A stretch of DNA of 64,000 bases from Artemia franciscana (GCF_032884065.1 NC_088881.1:13667260-13731259); one strand, 5' to 3'; shown: positions 47,695-61,242, counted from the stretch's first letter. Notes: generated from the sequence alone by a model not told the origin. Numbers and translations: made by a program.

Positions 47695-49920
47695 GATCAA
47701 TAATGCTCAGAACTATGTGGATTGGATAATTCAGACACTTGTCGGATTCTTACGATTTTCAATAAAACTGGGTCTTCAGTAGGCTACCCGGGTTTTCGCT
47801 CTTTGGGATCTAAAATCAGGATTTTAGTCGGCTAATCGCGGAATCCAAAGAAATATACAGTAGGGTTAGCAGCTTCCTAATTCAAATACTAAACCCAAGG
47901 ATCTCAGTTCTGATATATTTTTTATATTTGTTTAAAACCAGTTGCAAATATTCACATAGAAATGGGGGGGACAATTTTTAACTTTTTTTTATGAAGACGC
48001 AAAGAAGGTAGTATTTGAAATCTAGGATAGTGATTTTCTTCTGTTAAAACAAGATAAAAAAAATAATTTTAAAAATCTAGGTGGGCACACCCCCCTCCCA
48101 ATTGGAGTGACTATTCAGAGGGATGGGGTTTTTGGATTTTTTTGCCATTTTCCTTGGATATAGCAACCATGGATAGTTCTTAAGAGACATAAATGTTCCA
48201 TTCTTATGAATAAATTTTTGGCTCTTCAGGAGAAGAGGTTCAAGTTGGTACTATCCACAAGTATCGGTTTATGTTTTTTTCAATCTAAATAATTGACTGA
48301 TGGTTCATAAGGAAAACAAACGATCAGAAATAGGGTTTTAAGGCCAGTATTTTCATTTGGCCTTTAAAAACCCTTTTTTGATCGTTTTCTTTCTTTATGC
48401 TATGGCACGCCATTGTGGTTTAAGAAATTATCTTTATTGATGGTTTCCTAGCAGTACTAAGCATTTTCTGTGGATCGAAATGAGTAACCAGCATTTCTGA
48501 TTTAAGATAGCTTTAATTTTCTTAGGTGTTGAAATTAGTTAGCTACTACCCCGAGTTTAGGTCTTATTAGTTTTTGCAAGCACTGATCGTATCGTATCGC
48601 AATTTTATTTGGTATTGAAATTAGCAATCTAGTACCCTTGTTTTAGCTCCCTAGAGGCCCAACCCAGGTACCGAAGCACCGACTTTAGTTTTATCGAATA
48701 TTTACGCTTAGACGAAATGACAATCTAGGTGTGAAAATGTTTTCAATGTATCTTAAGCCTCTTTAAACCACTCTGGTCTTCTCTATTTACTTGCTTTGGA
48801 CAATTATTACCCTTTTCCTTTAATTAATTAAACAAAAAAATATCAAAAACTAAAAAACTAATTAAATCTATAGAAATCAGAATAGGTTTTTCACTACAAG
48901 AAAATTAATTTCAAATAATTTTCCAACCGTAAAACTATCCCAAATCACCATCAATAAATAGATGAAACCCAAATAAACAGAAATTGCAACAAGTAATCAA
49001 GTCAAACTCAAAACGAGCAGAAAATAAGATGAGTGCCTTCTGAAGTCCCTTTGCCTTCTAAAGCCCGGAATATAATGTACACTCTACTGAAAACAATCCT
49101 TAATTCAAGCTGAATGTTTTCTTTCTCAAAATATCTAAAAACAGATAAAAAAAAAACCTCCTCTGTAACCAAGATTACTGAAAAAAAAAAGAAAACAAAT
49201 AGGTGTGTATTGACAGTTTTATATACATATACTTATATTTATTCCTTGTAATCTCAATACTTTTGGAATTGGTAAAATTACAAATTAAAAACATTTAATT
49301 GACCTTTTGTTTCCAGTAAATTACAAATCATGTTCTGGTCTTAAGAAAGCCTATAATTATTAGCTTTCCTAGTGGGTACTAAATCCATCCCCTGGTGAAA
49401 GTATCTTCTTCCTCAGATATTTTAAATTATAGTAATATTTGCATCCGAGTTTCAATAACTAAGAAGGAAACTGATGACACTCTTCTTAAATCATCGACAA
49501 TTATTAGCGCATTAGTTTGAAAGACATCAAGGCATCCGTTAATAGGAAACCAAACATCGTTTTGAGGTTATCTTTATTGGACTTGTCCTCCAAGGATACT
49601 TAATCATTCTTTCTTTTCGAGTACATTTTCATTTTGTCTTGGAATTATAAGACCTGTCGTCCAAGGAGAATCTAATTTGTCTTTCCTAATGTAGTTTTAC
49701 CGACATTCTGAATCTACGAATATTCTTTAGTTTCAATTCTTAGGGGTATTGCGAGCCATGACTTATGTAAAGCCTAATATATTTATTAGTCTCATCTCTT
49801 AAATCAATAAATATGTCAAATAACAAATTCCTTGAAAACCTGGCAGATTTACAATTAAGACAAAGCTGCTGATAGGCTAATGACGTGTGGATTTAAGGTG
49901 ATTATTAAATATAAAAAGTA
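47695..49920. other. Lower-repeat AT-rich stretch
   Basis: No exon recognised. A small hairpin of about 80 bp lies at 48311-48393 (arms ACGATCAGAAATAGGG and CCCTTTTTTGATCGT). About 48940-49110 is related to 34810-35000. Confidence 0.45.
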
Positions 49921-49924
49921 AGTT

Positions 49925-50034
49925 TTTTTTTTAACTGAATTTAAGGAGCAACATTAAAAGATAAAACGAACAGAGATTGTGCCGTATATGAAAGGGGTCT
50001 TTCCCTCCTCAACGCCCCACTCTTTACGCTAAAG
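49925..50034 (+). repeat. First arm of an F hairpin
   Basis: Ends at CTCTTTACGCTAAAG and is followed directly by retrotransposon sequence in place of the loop and second arm. Confidence 0.75.
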
Positions 50035-52410
50035 TTAGCAGTTACCTATCTTCAGGTTTAAAAGCACACATATGGGGTAAACCATTGGAGCCCCATTAAA
50101 CCAAAATTTACCTTCCCATTTATCATTCCTCTTGTTAAATCTAATCGCTTTTGACTTCTGAACATTTACCTGCAGGGACTTCATCTTTAGATAATCATCT
50201 GTTAAATCCAGGAGCTTCTGTAAATTATTTGCCGAATTCGCCACTATAGCAATGTCATCCGCAAACAACAACACTGAGAAGTTTCTATTACCTAATCTCA
50301 CTGTTGGAGCCCATTTTTTGCAAAAAATTCAACAATATCATTAATAAAAAGACCAAAAAGTTGGGGTGACAAGGCGCTTTTCTGCTTTACTCTTTTCTTA
50401 ACTTTAAAAGACCTCGAAATACCCAACCCACATACTCTTACTATTGCACCAGTTTCAAAATACATACTTGCAACCAAACGAATGAAACTTGAAGGTAGCC
50501 CCACATTATGTAGGTTTTTTTAAGCAGAACTATATTGACATTATCAAACGCTTTTCTTAAGTTCAAAAATGCAAAATATAACTTATTTCTTCCTGATCCA
50601 TACTTTTCAATTAATCCACTTAAAATAAACACTATCCGTAGTACTATAGCATTTTCTAAAGCCTCACTGTTCTTCTTTCATTACTCCAATACCCTCTAGC
50701 AAATTATTTAACCGGCTATCTAAAATTATCTCTAAGATTTTGCTAAGTATAGGAGCTAAGGCTATCAGCCTATAACTCTCATGATCCCTGGCACTCCCCT
50801 TTAAATATAGGTACCATTATCGGTGTCCTCCATGCAGAAGGCCATAATCCATCATTAATAATTCTATTAAATATGTAAACTAACACAGATAATATCACAT
50901 TAAGTGACCTCTTTAACATAATTGCTGGTATTCTATCTGTTCCTGGTCCTTCATATTCCTGACAACTTTCCTAATTTCTTCTGACGAAACTTCTCTTCCC
51001 AAATCATAATCCTTTTCCCTCACAGGGAGCAAAACAAAATCGCTCCAATTTTCATTACTTAATTCAATACATTCCCCTTCTATACTCTCTGAATAACTTG
51101 ACCAAGTATCGGCCACTAAGATATCTGATAGGGCCTTTGTTTTATTATCATTTGATTTCATCTTTGACTAGAAATCTTTTGTATTATTTAGATTAAAAGC
51201 TTGCTCAAGCTCCCTCTGTTCTTCTCTAAGCTTCTGCCACTTTTTTCTTTTTATCAACCTTTTATACTCTCTTCTTTTTTCTTTAACTATCAACAATAAT
51301 TAATGATTTTCCTTAGATGAAGAGTAATTTTTAACTGCCTCTAGTAAATCTTCTAAATAATTTTTCATAACTTTACACTCATTGTCAAAGAAATTTACAT
51401 TTATTTTCTTATTTAACTTTTCAGACTTTTGAGTACAATTATAAATAACTGAAACCAATTCACTCAGAGTCGTATCAAAATTCATTGATGATTTGTAAAT
51501 AATTTCAAGCCTTTCAGTTGCCTCCTGCCTTAAAAGTTCATTTCCAGACAACTCCAGCTCCTCGCCACTCCAATCGGTTTTTAAAGGCTTCTTATAATAA
51601 ATTTTTTTTTCAAAATCATCATTACTCTTCTTCACTACATTTGCTTTACCCATTATTCCCGTTATATGGCTTAGTTTAACCTCCACTGGAAAATAATCTG
51701 ACCCTATGACACTTAGAACCTCAACGCATATTGTGTATTTCACAAGCTCAAGCCCAACCGATGTATAATCAATTATGCCTAGATTTTTTTCTGACAGACA
51801 GGTAAACTCACCCACCTCTGCATCCTTACCAAATCGTCCATTTCCAACCACAAGAGCACTATCAGAGCATAGCTCTGGAAGCCTCCTACCCTTGCAATTA
51901 ACCTTTCTTTTAAAGTCCTTGCTACTTCTAGATGTCTTGTAAATATCAGGTATCAATTCTGGTGTTCCTTAAAAAGAAGCTTCATTCATTTCATTTCACA
52001 ACCCAATATAAGCGTTAAGATCCCCAATAACTGAAAAATAATCATTTTCATATCGACAACGAAAATGTCTTATCTCTTCCTCGAGCAGATCCCATGTTGA
52101 TTCATTACTATATGAGCTCTTCTGAGTAGCTATATATACCACTCCAAGCATCAATATTTTGCCCTTTGTAAGAGGAATTCAAACCCATACAATGTTTTCT
52201 GAATTGCTAGGAATACGTTAAAAATTTTGTAAACAACCTTGCTTAATTAACACTAAAATGCCACCATAATATCTCGAATTTCTAGCTGCTTTTCTAGTAG
52301 CTTTTTCTACTGAATAACATCTGAAACATGGTGCTGAATCTTCACTGTGCCGCGTCTCAATTAAAGTAATAACATCCACATCATGTAAATCTTGTAATAT
52401 ATTAAATCAA
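50035..52410 (-). pseudogene. Non-LTR retrotransposon, endonuclease plus N-terminal RT (3'-truncated)
   Basis: Minus-strand order: endonuclease (about 52390-51640) with ITLIETRHSE, YYGGILVLIKQG, SVIGDLNAYIG, NGRFGKDAEVGEF, NLGIIDYTSVG and SDYFPVEVKL (usual SDHFPV); a linker; then RT (51160-50100) with the same motifs as the plus copy at 19.3 kb: SEEIRKVVRNMK, LRKAFDNVN, KQKSALSPQLFG, LLFADDIAIVANS. It ends at about 50098 (WFNGAPM), where other sequence is joined, so the C-terminal part is missing. Stops and frameshifts split it into at least five frames. The two copies overlap by about 950 bp and together cover endonuclease to 3' end. Confidence 0.8.
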
Positions 52411-52424
52411 AAAAAAAAAAAAAA

Positions 52425-52993
52425 CTTTTTTAGCTGAAAGTAAGGAGCGACATTAAAACTTAAAACGAACAGAAATTATTCCGTATATGAAATGAGTTGT
52501 CCCCACCGCAATCCCTCGCTCTTTAAGCTAAAGCTTTTAATTGTTTTAAAAAGTAGAATTGTGGCAAAGAGTCAAACTTTAGCGTAAAGAGCGAGGGATT
52601 GCGGAGGGGACAACTCATTTCATATACGGAGTAATTTCTGTTCGTTTTAAGTTTTAATGTCGCTCCTTCCTTTAGCTAAAAAAATTAGTTTTTTTTATTT
52701 AATTTCTGAACCTTTTTGAATTAATGAATATTTGGTTTTGGCTCTCCGCACATAAATTATTAAAATGAAATTTGTATATTAATTCTTTTTTTGGCTAATT
52801 GGCTTTCTCTTAGTTTTGATCAGACGATTTTGAGAAATAAGGGGTGGAGAAGGAGGCCTAGTTGCCCTCCAATTTTTCGGTTACTTAAAAAGGCAACTAG
52901 AACTTTTAATTTTTAACGAACGTTTTTATTAGTAAAAAATATACGTAACTTAAGAATCAACTTACGTAACAAACTTTCATAACCTATACCGGA
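52425..52993 (+). repeat. Composite repeat, partial (F, L) left of copy B
   Basis: F about 52425-52690 with GCAATCCCTCGC in both arms, then L to about 52985. It joins a T module directly (GAAAAATGAGCGTGGTAGG), so F2 and C are lost. Confidence 0.75.
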
Positions 52994-53624
52994 AGAAAAA
53001 TGAGCGTGGTAGGGGGCCTAGGTGTCCTCTAATTTTTCGGTAACTTAAAAAGGGCACTAAAACTTTTAATTCCCGTTAGAATAAGCCCTCTTGCAACATT
53101 CTAGGATCACTGGGTCGTAAGATTCTTTTACTTTTAGGGGGTGTTTCCCCCTATTTTCAAAAATAAGGCAAATTTTCAGAGGTTCGTAACTTTTGATGTG
53201 TAAAACTAACCTTGATGAAAATTATGCATTTAAAATCTGCATTAAAATGCGATTCTTTTGATGTAAGTATTGGTATAAAAAAATCCGTTTTTTACAGTTT
53301 CGGTTACTATTGAGCCGGGTCGCTCCTTACTTCAGTTCATTACCACGAACTGTTTGACTGAGTATTCAGTTTAGTTTTAAATTATTTTAGAATTTATGTA
53401 TTTTTCTATATCAGTATCTCTTACCCATATTTATGATATTATTACCTATTTTAATTCCTGTTCATATTAGGTTTCATTTGTTCTAACATTGTTATTTGTG
53501 GTCATTTTAAGTTTGAATCATTATACGAATTTATTTTTTGTCGTTTTATGTTTAATATAATGCCATTCTTTTCTTTGAAAAACTTTTTTTTGAATGTTGT
53601 TAAAAAATTAATAATCAGAAATTA

Positions 53625-53809
53625 TAACAGTTCAAAATAGGGATGAAGCCTTTTAATCGACAGTGAAACCTTTAATTGACAAATATACAGTGTCCATCAT
53701 CAGCAATTGCTGATGATGGACACTGTATATGTGTCTGAAATATCCAGTTAAAAAATTTATATATGTTTCACTGTCGATTAAAAAGTTTCATCCCTATTTT
53801 GAACTGTTA
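53625..53809. mobile_element. 185-bp MITE (copy B), with a 48-bp perfect central palindrome
   Basis: Same ends and TA flanks (53623-53624, 53810-53811) as in copy A. Here the central palindrome is perfect over 24 bases per side; in copy A changes on the right side break it. Confidence 0.8.
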
Positions 53810-56800
53810 TATTTCCGTCATGAAAAGGCAGTATGGTCTTCGAAGATATCTATATTAATAATCAGAAATTAACTGCAAAATACCAGTAGGCTAAATAGTA
53901 AAATGCAAAGAAAAATAAATTAATATTTGACAAATCCTTAAACTAGCAGGCTCCTACCATTATGAAATTCTGATTATGACCAGGTAGCCATCATACTTTG
54001 GGGTCCTTGGGGCATAGATCCTTACCCTTCCCCCCCAAAGGTCTGAAGTTTACCAACTCTCTGGGTACTTCTTATTCAAATTATCAAAATAAAAAACGTT
54101 CCTTTCCCATCCCCTTGAAAATTTTTGCGTAAATATCTGATTAGGACCATTCTTCTGATTTCTTTTTAGAATAAAATAAAATAGGGTTTGTAGTTCGTAA
54201 CCCCACCTAAATGTATCTCAATTTGGATATGACAGAATGAAGGGTAATTGTTCCGCTGGCTCATTTAAGAAGAGTCATTGAATTTAATTGAAAGGAATCG
54301 AACATAATCCAGTAAAAGAAGGGAGCCAAATATTAAAATTTACCGATTAACCAAGTAAAAAATAGATTTTGTGTTCCTTCTTCAATGAATTATTCTACAA
54401 AACCTAGAATTTCTCTTTATTAAGGGCTTACAATCCTAACAATGGGGTTTATGAGAACTGAAGCCACCAGGGAGGGGCATCTTGAAAAAATGGAGATAAC
54501 AAAATAAAATTTACTTTGACGCCTAGAAACTTATTTGTATACCAAGGCCTTATATAGGAAAAGAGTTCGGAGGTTTGCCCACCCCTCCTAAAGAGTTGCC
54601 CAACGCATGAAAACATGGAAAAATACATAAAAACACATTATTTATGTGTTTTATAAAGTTTTTGGACACCCTTCTCCCTACAAAAATACCCCCTCCAATT
54701 ACAAAATCCTTGATACGACCCTGGTATATACCTTCTATTGTCCTGGAAGCTATTTACATCCCGCAATTTTCCTTTTTAGTAAAATCCTACTATCTATTAA
54801 CCCACAATAAGTGTTTTAATTTGTTACCATTACTTAATTCATTAATATATTGCCGCCTCTGAAAATCTGCCACATCCTGACAAAATTTGCTGAAGTTGGT
54901 TCCATGCTACATAATTAACGGTTGGCATCGCAATCATTCAGAATTCCTAGTCTTTTTGTTAGTTCATTTTAGCTACATTATTAATTCTTCTTATCACAAA
55001 TGTTAAAGCTTCATAAGGTTTTTAGTGCGACATTATGGAAATATTTCTACTAGTCCATATCACCGTGTACGGTTTCAAGATATGCATGACTACTTGTTAG
55101 GAATTTTTTTAATTCCAAGGCTTTATGAGGATATTTGCGACAATCCTATCTTACCAGAAAAAAAAAAAAATCACTATTCGCAAATATTAAAGGTTTGTCA
55201 AGTTCCCTTATCAGCATGTCTAAAATGAAAAATATTACACATGCCAAATAATGAAAACAGACAGGCTATTTGGAAATTACCCCTGGCTTCCTAGCTATCA
55301 AACAGTTCGTGGTAACGAACTGTTTGATATGTTGATTATGTTATGATTATGTTGATATGTTGATTATGTTATGGTTATGTTAATATGTTGATTATGTTCA
55401 TTATGTTGATTATGTTGATTCCAAATATATAGGATTCATTAAGTTTAGTTTTACGAATAATAAGCTAAAAGTCTGAAAAAATTGCCTGATTTTAGAAAAA
55501 GGAGGTAAACACCCCCTAAAATTCAAGGAATCTTAATATAAATCAAACCATCAAACAAGCTTCCATCTGCAAAAATGTGGAATTTTGTATTTTTTTGCCA
55601 GAAGAAAGATCACATAGGTGTTTTTATTTATTAATTTTTACATTTATTATTATTTTCCTCAGGGGTAATCACGTCGAACGAATAGTTCTAGAATATCGAG
55701 AAAGGACTCATTTGAACGGAAATTAGAAGTTCTAGGGACGTTTTTAAGTGATCAAAAACGTGCTTAGGGCATCTGGACCCCTCCCATCTACCTATTTCCT
55801 AAATGTCATCAGATCGAAATTATGGGATAGGCCGTTTGTTCAGCATAGTTGAAAGCCCAGTAACTATATCTTTTAGGATAATAGAAAGTAATAGACCCTG
55901 TTATCCTCCAATCCTTACCGACTCATAAAAACGACAGGTTTAGCAATGATTAGTATTCCCAGTGTTTTTTCAGTAATTTTGCACATGTCAACCAATAAAA
56001 GGTTTATAAATGGTTGTGGTTTTAAATTATGATACTAGCTCATCGGTGTGGGTGTTTTAACACCACTGAGGTTTCCCTCCATCGTATGTTTTCCACCGCC
56101 CAGGAAATTTTGCATCATAAAGAGGATTAGTTGGGTCAGAATAGACAGGTTAGGTTAGTCTATGTCTATTTATATTCTTATGTCTATGTCTATGTCTATA
56201 TCTCTATCTATTCTGACCAAACATATGGTGGCGTAAAACAGTGGTGATGTTAAAACACTGCTACGAGCTCATCAGCTTCTATTAAATATTAATTAACTCA
56301 ATAAAGGTATAATATGATTTTATAAAACGATATTATCATTAAATATACAACTTTGTACCAGGCTTGGTGCAAATCGTCACGATTGGCACAGTTCCACCAC
56401 ACGTGACACAGTTCTGCAAAGCTTGTCACGGTTTCACCCTGTTTGGTACAGTTTTACCTTATTTGGCACTGTCCCATCAGGCTTGGTACGGTTTAGCAAC
56501 GCTTGGCACGGTTCTGCCAGACTTGGCACAGTTTCACCACGCTGGGCACTCTTGGCACGTGCCATCTGGTGTACACGATTGCTGAAAGTCCGAAATCCCT
56601 TGAAAATTACTTTAAAAAGCTACCCTTTTTAATATATGGGTGGTTATCAACTTTGTTTTTAATTTCCGGCAACTATAAGCACGAGCCGTTTTTTACTTGC
56701 AGTTTGTTGCCACGTAATTATATAGTATATAAGAAATAAATATAAACCCCAACATTTTCATTTCAACGTCAATAAAAAAACAAAACTTTTCAACACTTGC

Positions 56801-56880
56801 CTAGGCCCTATTGAGAAATTTCATGACGACCCTTCTTCTCACCACCTTTGTGCCGGTAAGTAGATGATCGTTTGTCTTGT

Positions 56881-56882
56881 AT
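56881..56882. other. Helitron empty site
   Basis: GTCTTGTA directly followed by TATTACAT, the uninterrupted target of the Helitron in copy A. No bases are duplicated or lost, as known for Helitrons. Confidence 0.93.
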
Positions 56883-57682
56883 ATTACATAAAAAAACATT
56901 TTTCTGCAATATAAGGAGATCTGTAATAAGAAAGGACTCGCAAATTTCTCCAATAAAATGAGCCCTGCATCACTTATATCCAAACTTAATTGAAATTACA
57001 TAAAAAATAAGTTTTTTTTAACTGAAAGTAAGGAGCGACATAAAAACTTAGAACAAACAGAAATTACTCCGTGTATGAAAAGGGCTGTTCCTTCCTCAAC
57101 ATCCCGCTCTTTACACTAAAGTAATTTACTGTTTTATGAAGTAGAATTGAGAGAAAGAGTCAAACTGTAGCGTAAAGAGCGGGGCGTTGAGGAAGGAACA
57201 GCCCCTTTCATACACGGAGTAATTTCTGTTCGTTTTAAGTTTTAATGTCGCTCCTTATTTTCAGTTAAAAAAAACTTGTTTTTTTATTTAATTTTCATTA
57301 AGATCCATTGACTTTTAGGGGAGTTATTCCCCTTTTTGAAAATCAGGGAAGTTTTCCCCAGCACATTAAACGATGGGTCACATTAAACTTGAGGAATTTT
57401 ATAAATTTTAAATAAGCATCAAAATTTGATTCGTTTCTCATTTTCATTATTATCAAGACTCTCTTTCTTTCAGTTTAGGCTACTTATGAAGTTTTCGGCT
57501 GTCTTATTTTATGGGGAAAAAGAAAATGTTTGGCAGCAATTTTAAAATTTTCAAAGAAAAAATTGCTCAATTCTTGTTCGAGTACGGTCCTAACAATAAG
57601 TCATGGTTATTGCCTACGAAGCTTACGAAATTTGTTGCAAAAATAAAAAAAAATTATTAACCTCCCTTGATGCTTTTATATT

Positions 57683-57757
57683 CCTTGCGACAGTAGGGAT
57701 CGAACCCGAGCATTCTCATTCGAACAGCACAATCATATCCACTATACTGTCACAAGG
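57683..57757 (-). other. tRNA-like sequence (copy B)
   Basis: As at 30872-30946. The differences (CTCATTCGAAC for CTCAGTCGAAC, and CAATCAT for CAGTCAT) fall outside the B box. Confidence 0.5.
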
Positions 57758-59663
57758 TAATTGGTTGTAGGATTTATTGACAAATTGACTTGTTTAATAA
57801 ATTATAACATCTGATGTCATTGGAAGTAACAATCCATTGACATTGGCATATTTTACAATCAAGATTATAAGTTTATCCTCAGGTTCTTACTAAATTAAAA
57901 AACGTTGTAGCATAAAATTGATTAAATTAAGGACAATTAGGAAAATCCCCATAAATCTTATAAGCCTTTATTATTATTACCTTAAGCCTTTATCGAATGT
58001 CCTTTGATAAAGAGTTTTCTGGGAGTCGGCGTTTACCTACCCATCCCGTTGAATATACCCTGTGGAAAATACACCCCCACGGAAAATTCCTCCTGATGAT
58101 TCTCCCCCCCACACACATATTCTCCCTGGATAATACCGGATGTTCATAAGAAGGGAAATTGAAACCTTCCTTTAAATCCTATAGTATTGCCTATAGCTAA
58201 GAGCCAAAAGGGTTCAATGTCATAATGTTTGTTTGTTTATTATTTCCAAGAGGCACTTAATATGGAAGGGGTGGTTGTATAAGCTCCAGAGGGGGCTTAT
58301 TCGATTGTCATTTAAAAGTTCTAGGGCAATTTTTAAACGTCAAAATTGATAGGAGGGCAACAAGCCCTCCTATCAGCTTCCATGGGAGCTTGAAACTTCC
58401 ACAATAGGGTTTTCGGATACACAGAATCCGATGATGAGCTTTGGATTCCATCATCAGATTCATCATAAGATCATTTCATATCACATCACATCATAAGATC
58501 TATGATGTCATTGATCTTAATTATGATCTTAATTATCTTATGATCTTAATGATGTCATTAAGACCCCTTGACTTTTAGGAAATGTTTCCCCCTTATTTGA
58601 GAATTGGGGAAATTTTCTCATGCGCGTAGCTTTGATGGATAGCATTAAGCTTAATGAATCTTATATGTTTGTAATCAGCATAATAAGTCGATTCTTTGAT
58701 ATATCTTTTGGTATCAGAATTCTGTTTTATGGATTTTCGGTTACAATTAAGCCGTGTTGCTCTTACTTATAGTTCATTACCAGGAACCTTTTGATAGCAT
58801 GATTATGGTAAGATCGAGGCAAATAAAGTAGTTATTTATGTCCCGAAAGTATATCACTCGCATTGACTTCAGTTGTTTCTTCATATTTTTCTTCTCATAG
58901 TTTCTTCTCATTATTTCTTGGGTTCCAGTCCCCCTAAGCACCCCTTCCCAATCTCTCTCCCTGATAGCCACCTTACGTGATAAGTTGATAAGTTGGGACA
59001 CTTAATTATATTGTCATTAAAAATTTGGCAATTATATTGTCCGGGCGCTACATGCCAGTAATAACAATCGCTACTGTTTGATAAAAGAATAATTTGGCTA
59101 ATCCAACTCGTAAATACTCGCAGTTAAATCCTTCTAACTCATAAATACTTAAAAGTTGTATTCAATGTTTGGAGAAAGGCGCGCAGAGGACCTTTACTCA
59201 GAGGAGGGACAAAATCAGGAAAAATACCAAAAATGGTTATTATGCAACAAATATAGGAAAACAGAAGGAACTTGTATGTAAGTATTACATGGGGGAATGT
59301 AGGTCTGAAGTCAATTTGTTTTCTACTGAATTAGAAAAACACTAAATTATCCTAAGAAAAGAACGAATTCAGGAGTTTTGGCTCGGGTTGTGGGGGGGGG
59401 GGGATACCAAAAATTTAAAAAACGCACTAAAACTTTCCTTATATGTATTGTTTTTTTACGGGTCAGACAAAAAAGATAAGGGGTGGGGTGTAAAACTCGG
59501 TAACCCCACCCCCCTGGATACGGCCTTGCCTAGGAATACTGTTGAACCATAGATTAAGGGAGATCAAACCACTTCATTTGAATAATATATTAGAAAACTA
59601 AAGTTAAAACTCTCTTTGGACAGTATATTGAAAAACAATAAAGGTTGAAACAATAAAGGTTGA

Positions 59664-59763
59664 NNNNNNNNNNNNNNNNNNNNNNNNNNNNNNNNNNNNN
59701 NNNNNNNNNNNNNNNNNNNNNNNNNNNNNNNNNNNNNNNNNNNNNNNNNNNNNNNNNNNNNNN
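59664..59763. other. Assembly gap, 100 N
   Basis: Placeholder gap exactly where the match to copy A is lost. Confidence 0.98.
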
Positions 59764-61061
59764 ATATCATTTTTGTTCTTGTGTTGTTAATCCTGTGAAA
59801 CAAAGGGGGGGGGGAGCTCCACTTCTATTTGTGATAATTTCTGGTTTTCATGCTTGACTTAACTTTTTATCGTGATTGTTGTTCATTTTTAGTTTGAAAT
59901 GCTAAACATGTTTATTTCTACTTTTCTTTGGCTTAATATAGCTCTTTACTTTTCTTTGCAAAAATTCTTCTTTTTTAAGTTTTTATTTAGGTAATCAAAA
60001 TATATATCGACATTTTCTCGTTTACATAAATCAGTGAAATCAGTGATTGACTGAAGCATGGTTTCGAATTCTACCCCAAAGGGAAGCTTCTTTCCTCAGT
60101 TTACTTATCATTCCCACTTTATGGTCGCGCTCAAATGTATGTCTGATTGGATTTCTTCACCTGACCAAGTGTATAACAAAAACATGTTTGGCAAGATAGC
60201 CTTGTTAGATCTGTATATGAACGCTGTATTACTGTACTGACTGAGACCTGCCAACTAGTGGCACCAATTGGAGGATGGACAGGTGGGTCTTTTGCCTTCC
60301 CCCCTCCTTTTTCGAAAAGTACTTTTTGGTATTTCCATCGAGAAATACATTTTTCTGGTATTGTCATTGAAAATTATCCGTTTTTGGTTGTTTTAGTGCT
60401 CCCCCCCCCAGGTTTTGAAATATATCTTCTACTTCTAAACATTTTCAGTGATTGGTGCTACTGTCGGTAACCATTAGCTCTCGAAAATACAAATAGTACT
60501 TAAATAACTGTATGCTGTGCCTAGTTTACTTAAATTCTAAGTTAAATAAATAAACTTAACTTCGTAATTTTATATAAATTTTAATTAAGTTAGATAAATA
60601 ATTTTTTTAAATAAATTAATAAACTTTAAATAAATAAATAAGCTTTAAATAAATAAATAAACAAATTAAGTGTTCCAAGTTAAATAAATTACCAAGTAAC
60701 ATCTGACTTTCAGATGCCATGTATGGCGGAAAAACGCCTGTTTGTGCTGCAAGTTTTAGTTTGTAAGTAATGGCCCTATCGCTAAGAACAGAAATCGTTC
60801 TAATACTTTTGGTTCGTTTATTAATCAAATAAAGCCAGACATAAACTGAAACTGAACTTCACAGTCAGAGTGATGAGTCATAGAGTTCTATACGACTAAC
60901 CAATCTAAGTGATTACGCAAGCGAAAAACGTCACACAAATAAACACACTACCAACCATATATTAAGTCTCTTTTCTGGATATGTTTTTGCAATCGTCACC
61001 TAATGAAAAATTTAGAAAGCCTATTTCCATTATTTATTGGTAATATCTTCTTTAATTTCAG
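59764..61061. other. Intron or intergenic, nothing recognised
   Basis: AT-rich; an (AAAT)n-like stretch at about 60540-60670. An open frame at 60058-60240 has no motif I recognise and no clear splice or start context. Confidence 0.4.
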
Positions 61062-61242
61062 CGCAATTGATGGCTAACCAATCGTCACCTTTGCCTCCAA
61101 ATAGCCCATTAGTGACTCGAACGCCACCTGTTCCGACTGGACAACAAAGAAACACCAATACTGCTCAAGATGGCTCCTTGTCTCCTGTCATGGTTCGAAG
61201 CAAAAGCCCCATTAGTGCCCCAAACAGCCCTATCGAGCAAAG
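61062..61242 (+). CDS. Internal exon of an unrecognised Ser/Pro-rich protein
   Basis: Acceptor TTTAATTTCAG and donor AG|GTTTGT bound 181 nt that are open in one frame and much less AT-rich than the surroundings. The first two bases complete a codon from the previous exon; two bases remain at the end. The peptide reads QLMANQSSPLPPNSPLVTRT, PPVPTGQQRNTNTAQDGS and LSPVMVRSKSPISAPNSPIE. It is rich in Ser-Pro and Thr-Pro pairs, as in disordered, phosphorylated regions of signalling or transcription proteins. I do not recognise the family. Confidence 0.7.

Larger units (their letters stand above)
52994..59663 (+). repeat. Segmental duplication copy B
   Basis: Counterpart of 24138-32820 without the Helitron. 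It contains the MITE, the 32-bp palindrome (55297-55328), the inverted-repeat element (about 56033-56272), the 20-bp minisatellite (about 56376-56567), an F hairpin (57005-57270), the tRNA-like sequence and the diverged T end (to about 58795). It runs into the second gap. It differs by small indels, including an altered 58890-58920 stretch and a 29-bp insertion near 59365. Confidence 0.9.

Noticed and set aside
60058..60240. 60-codon frame as a possible exon
   Set aside because: No motif, no clear acceptor or donor, and no composition shift against the surroundings.
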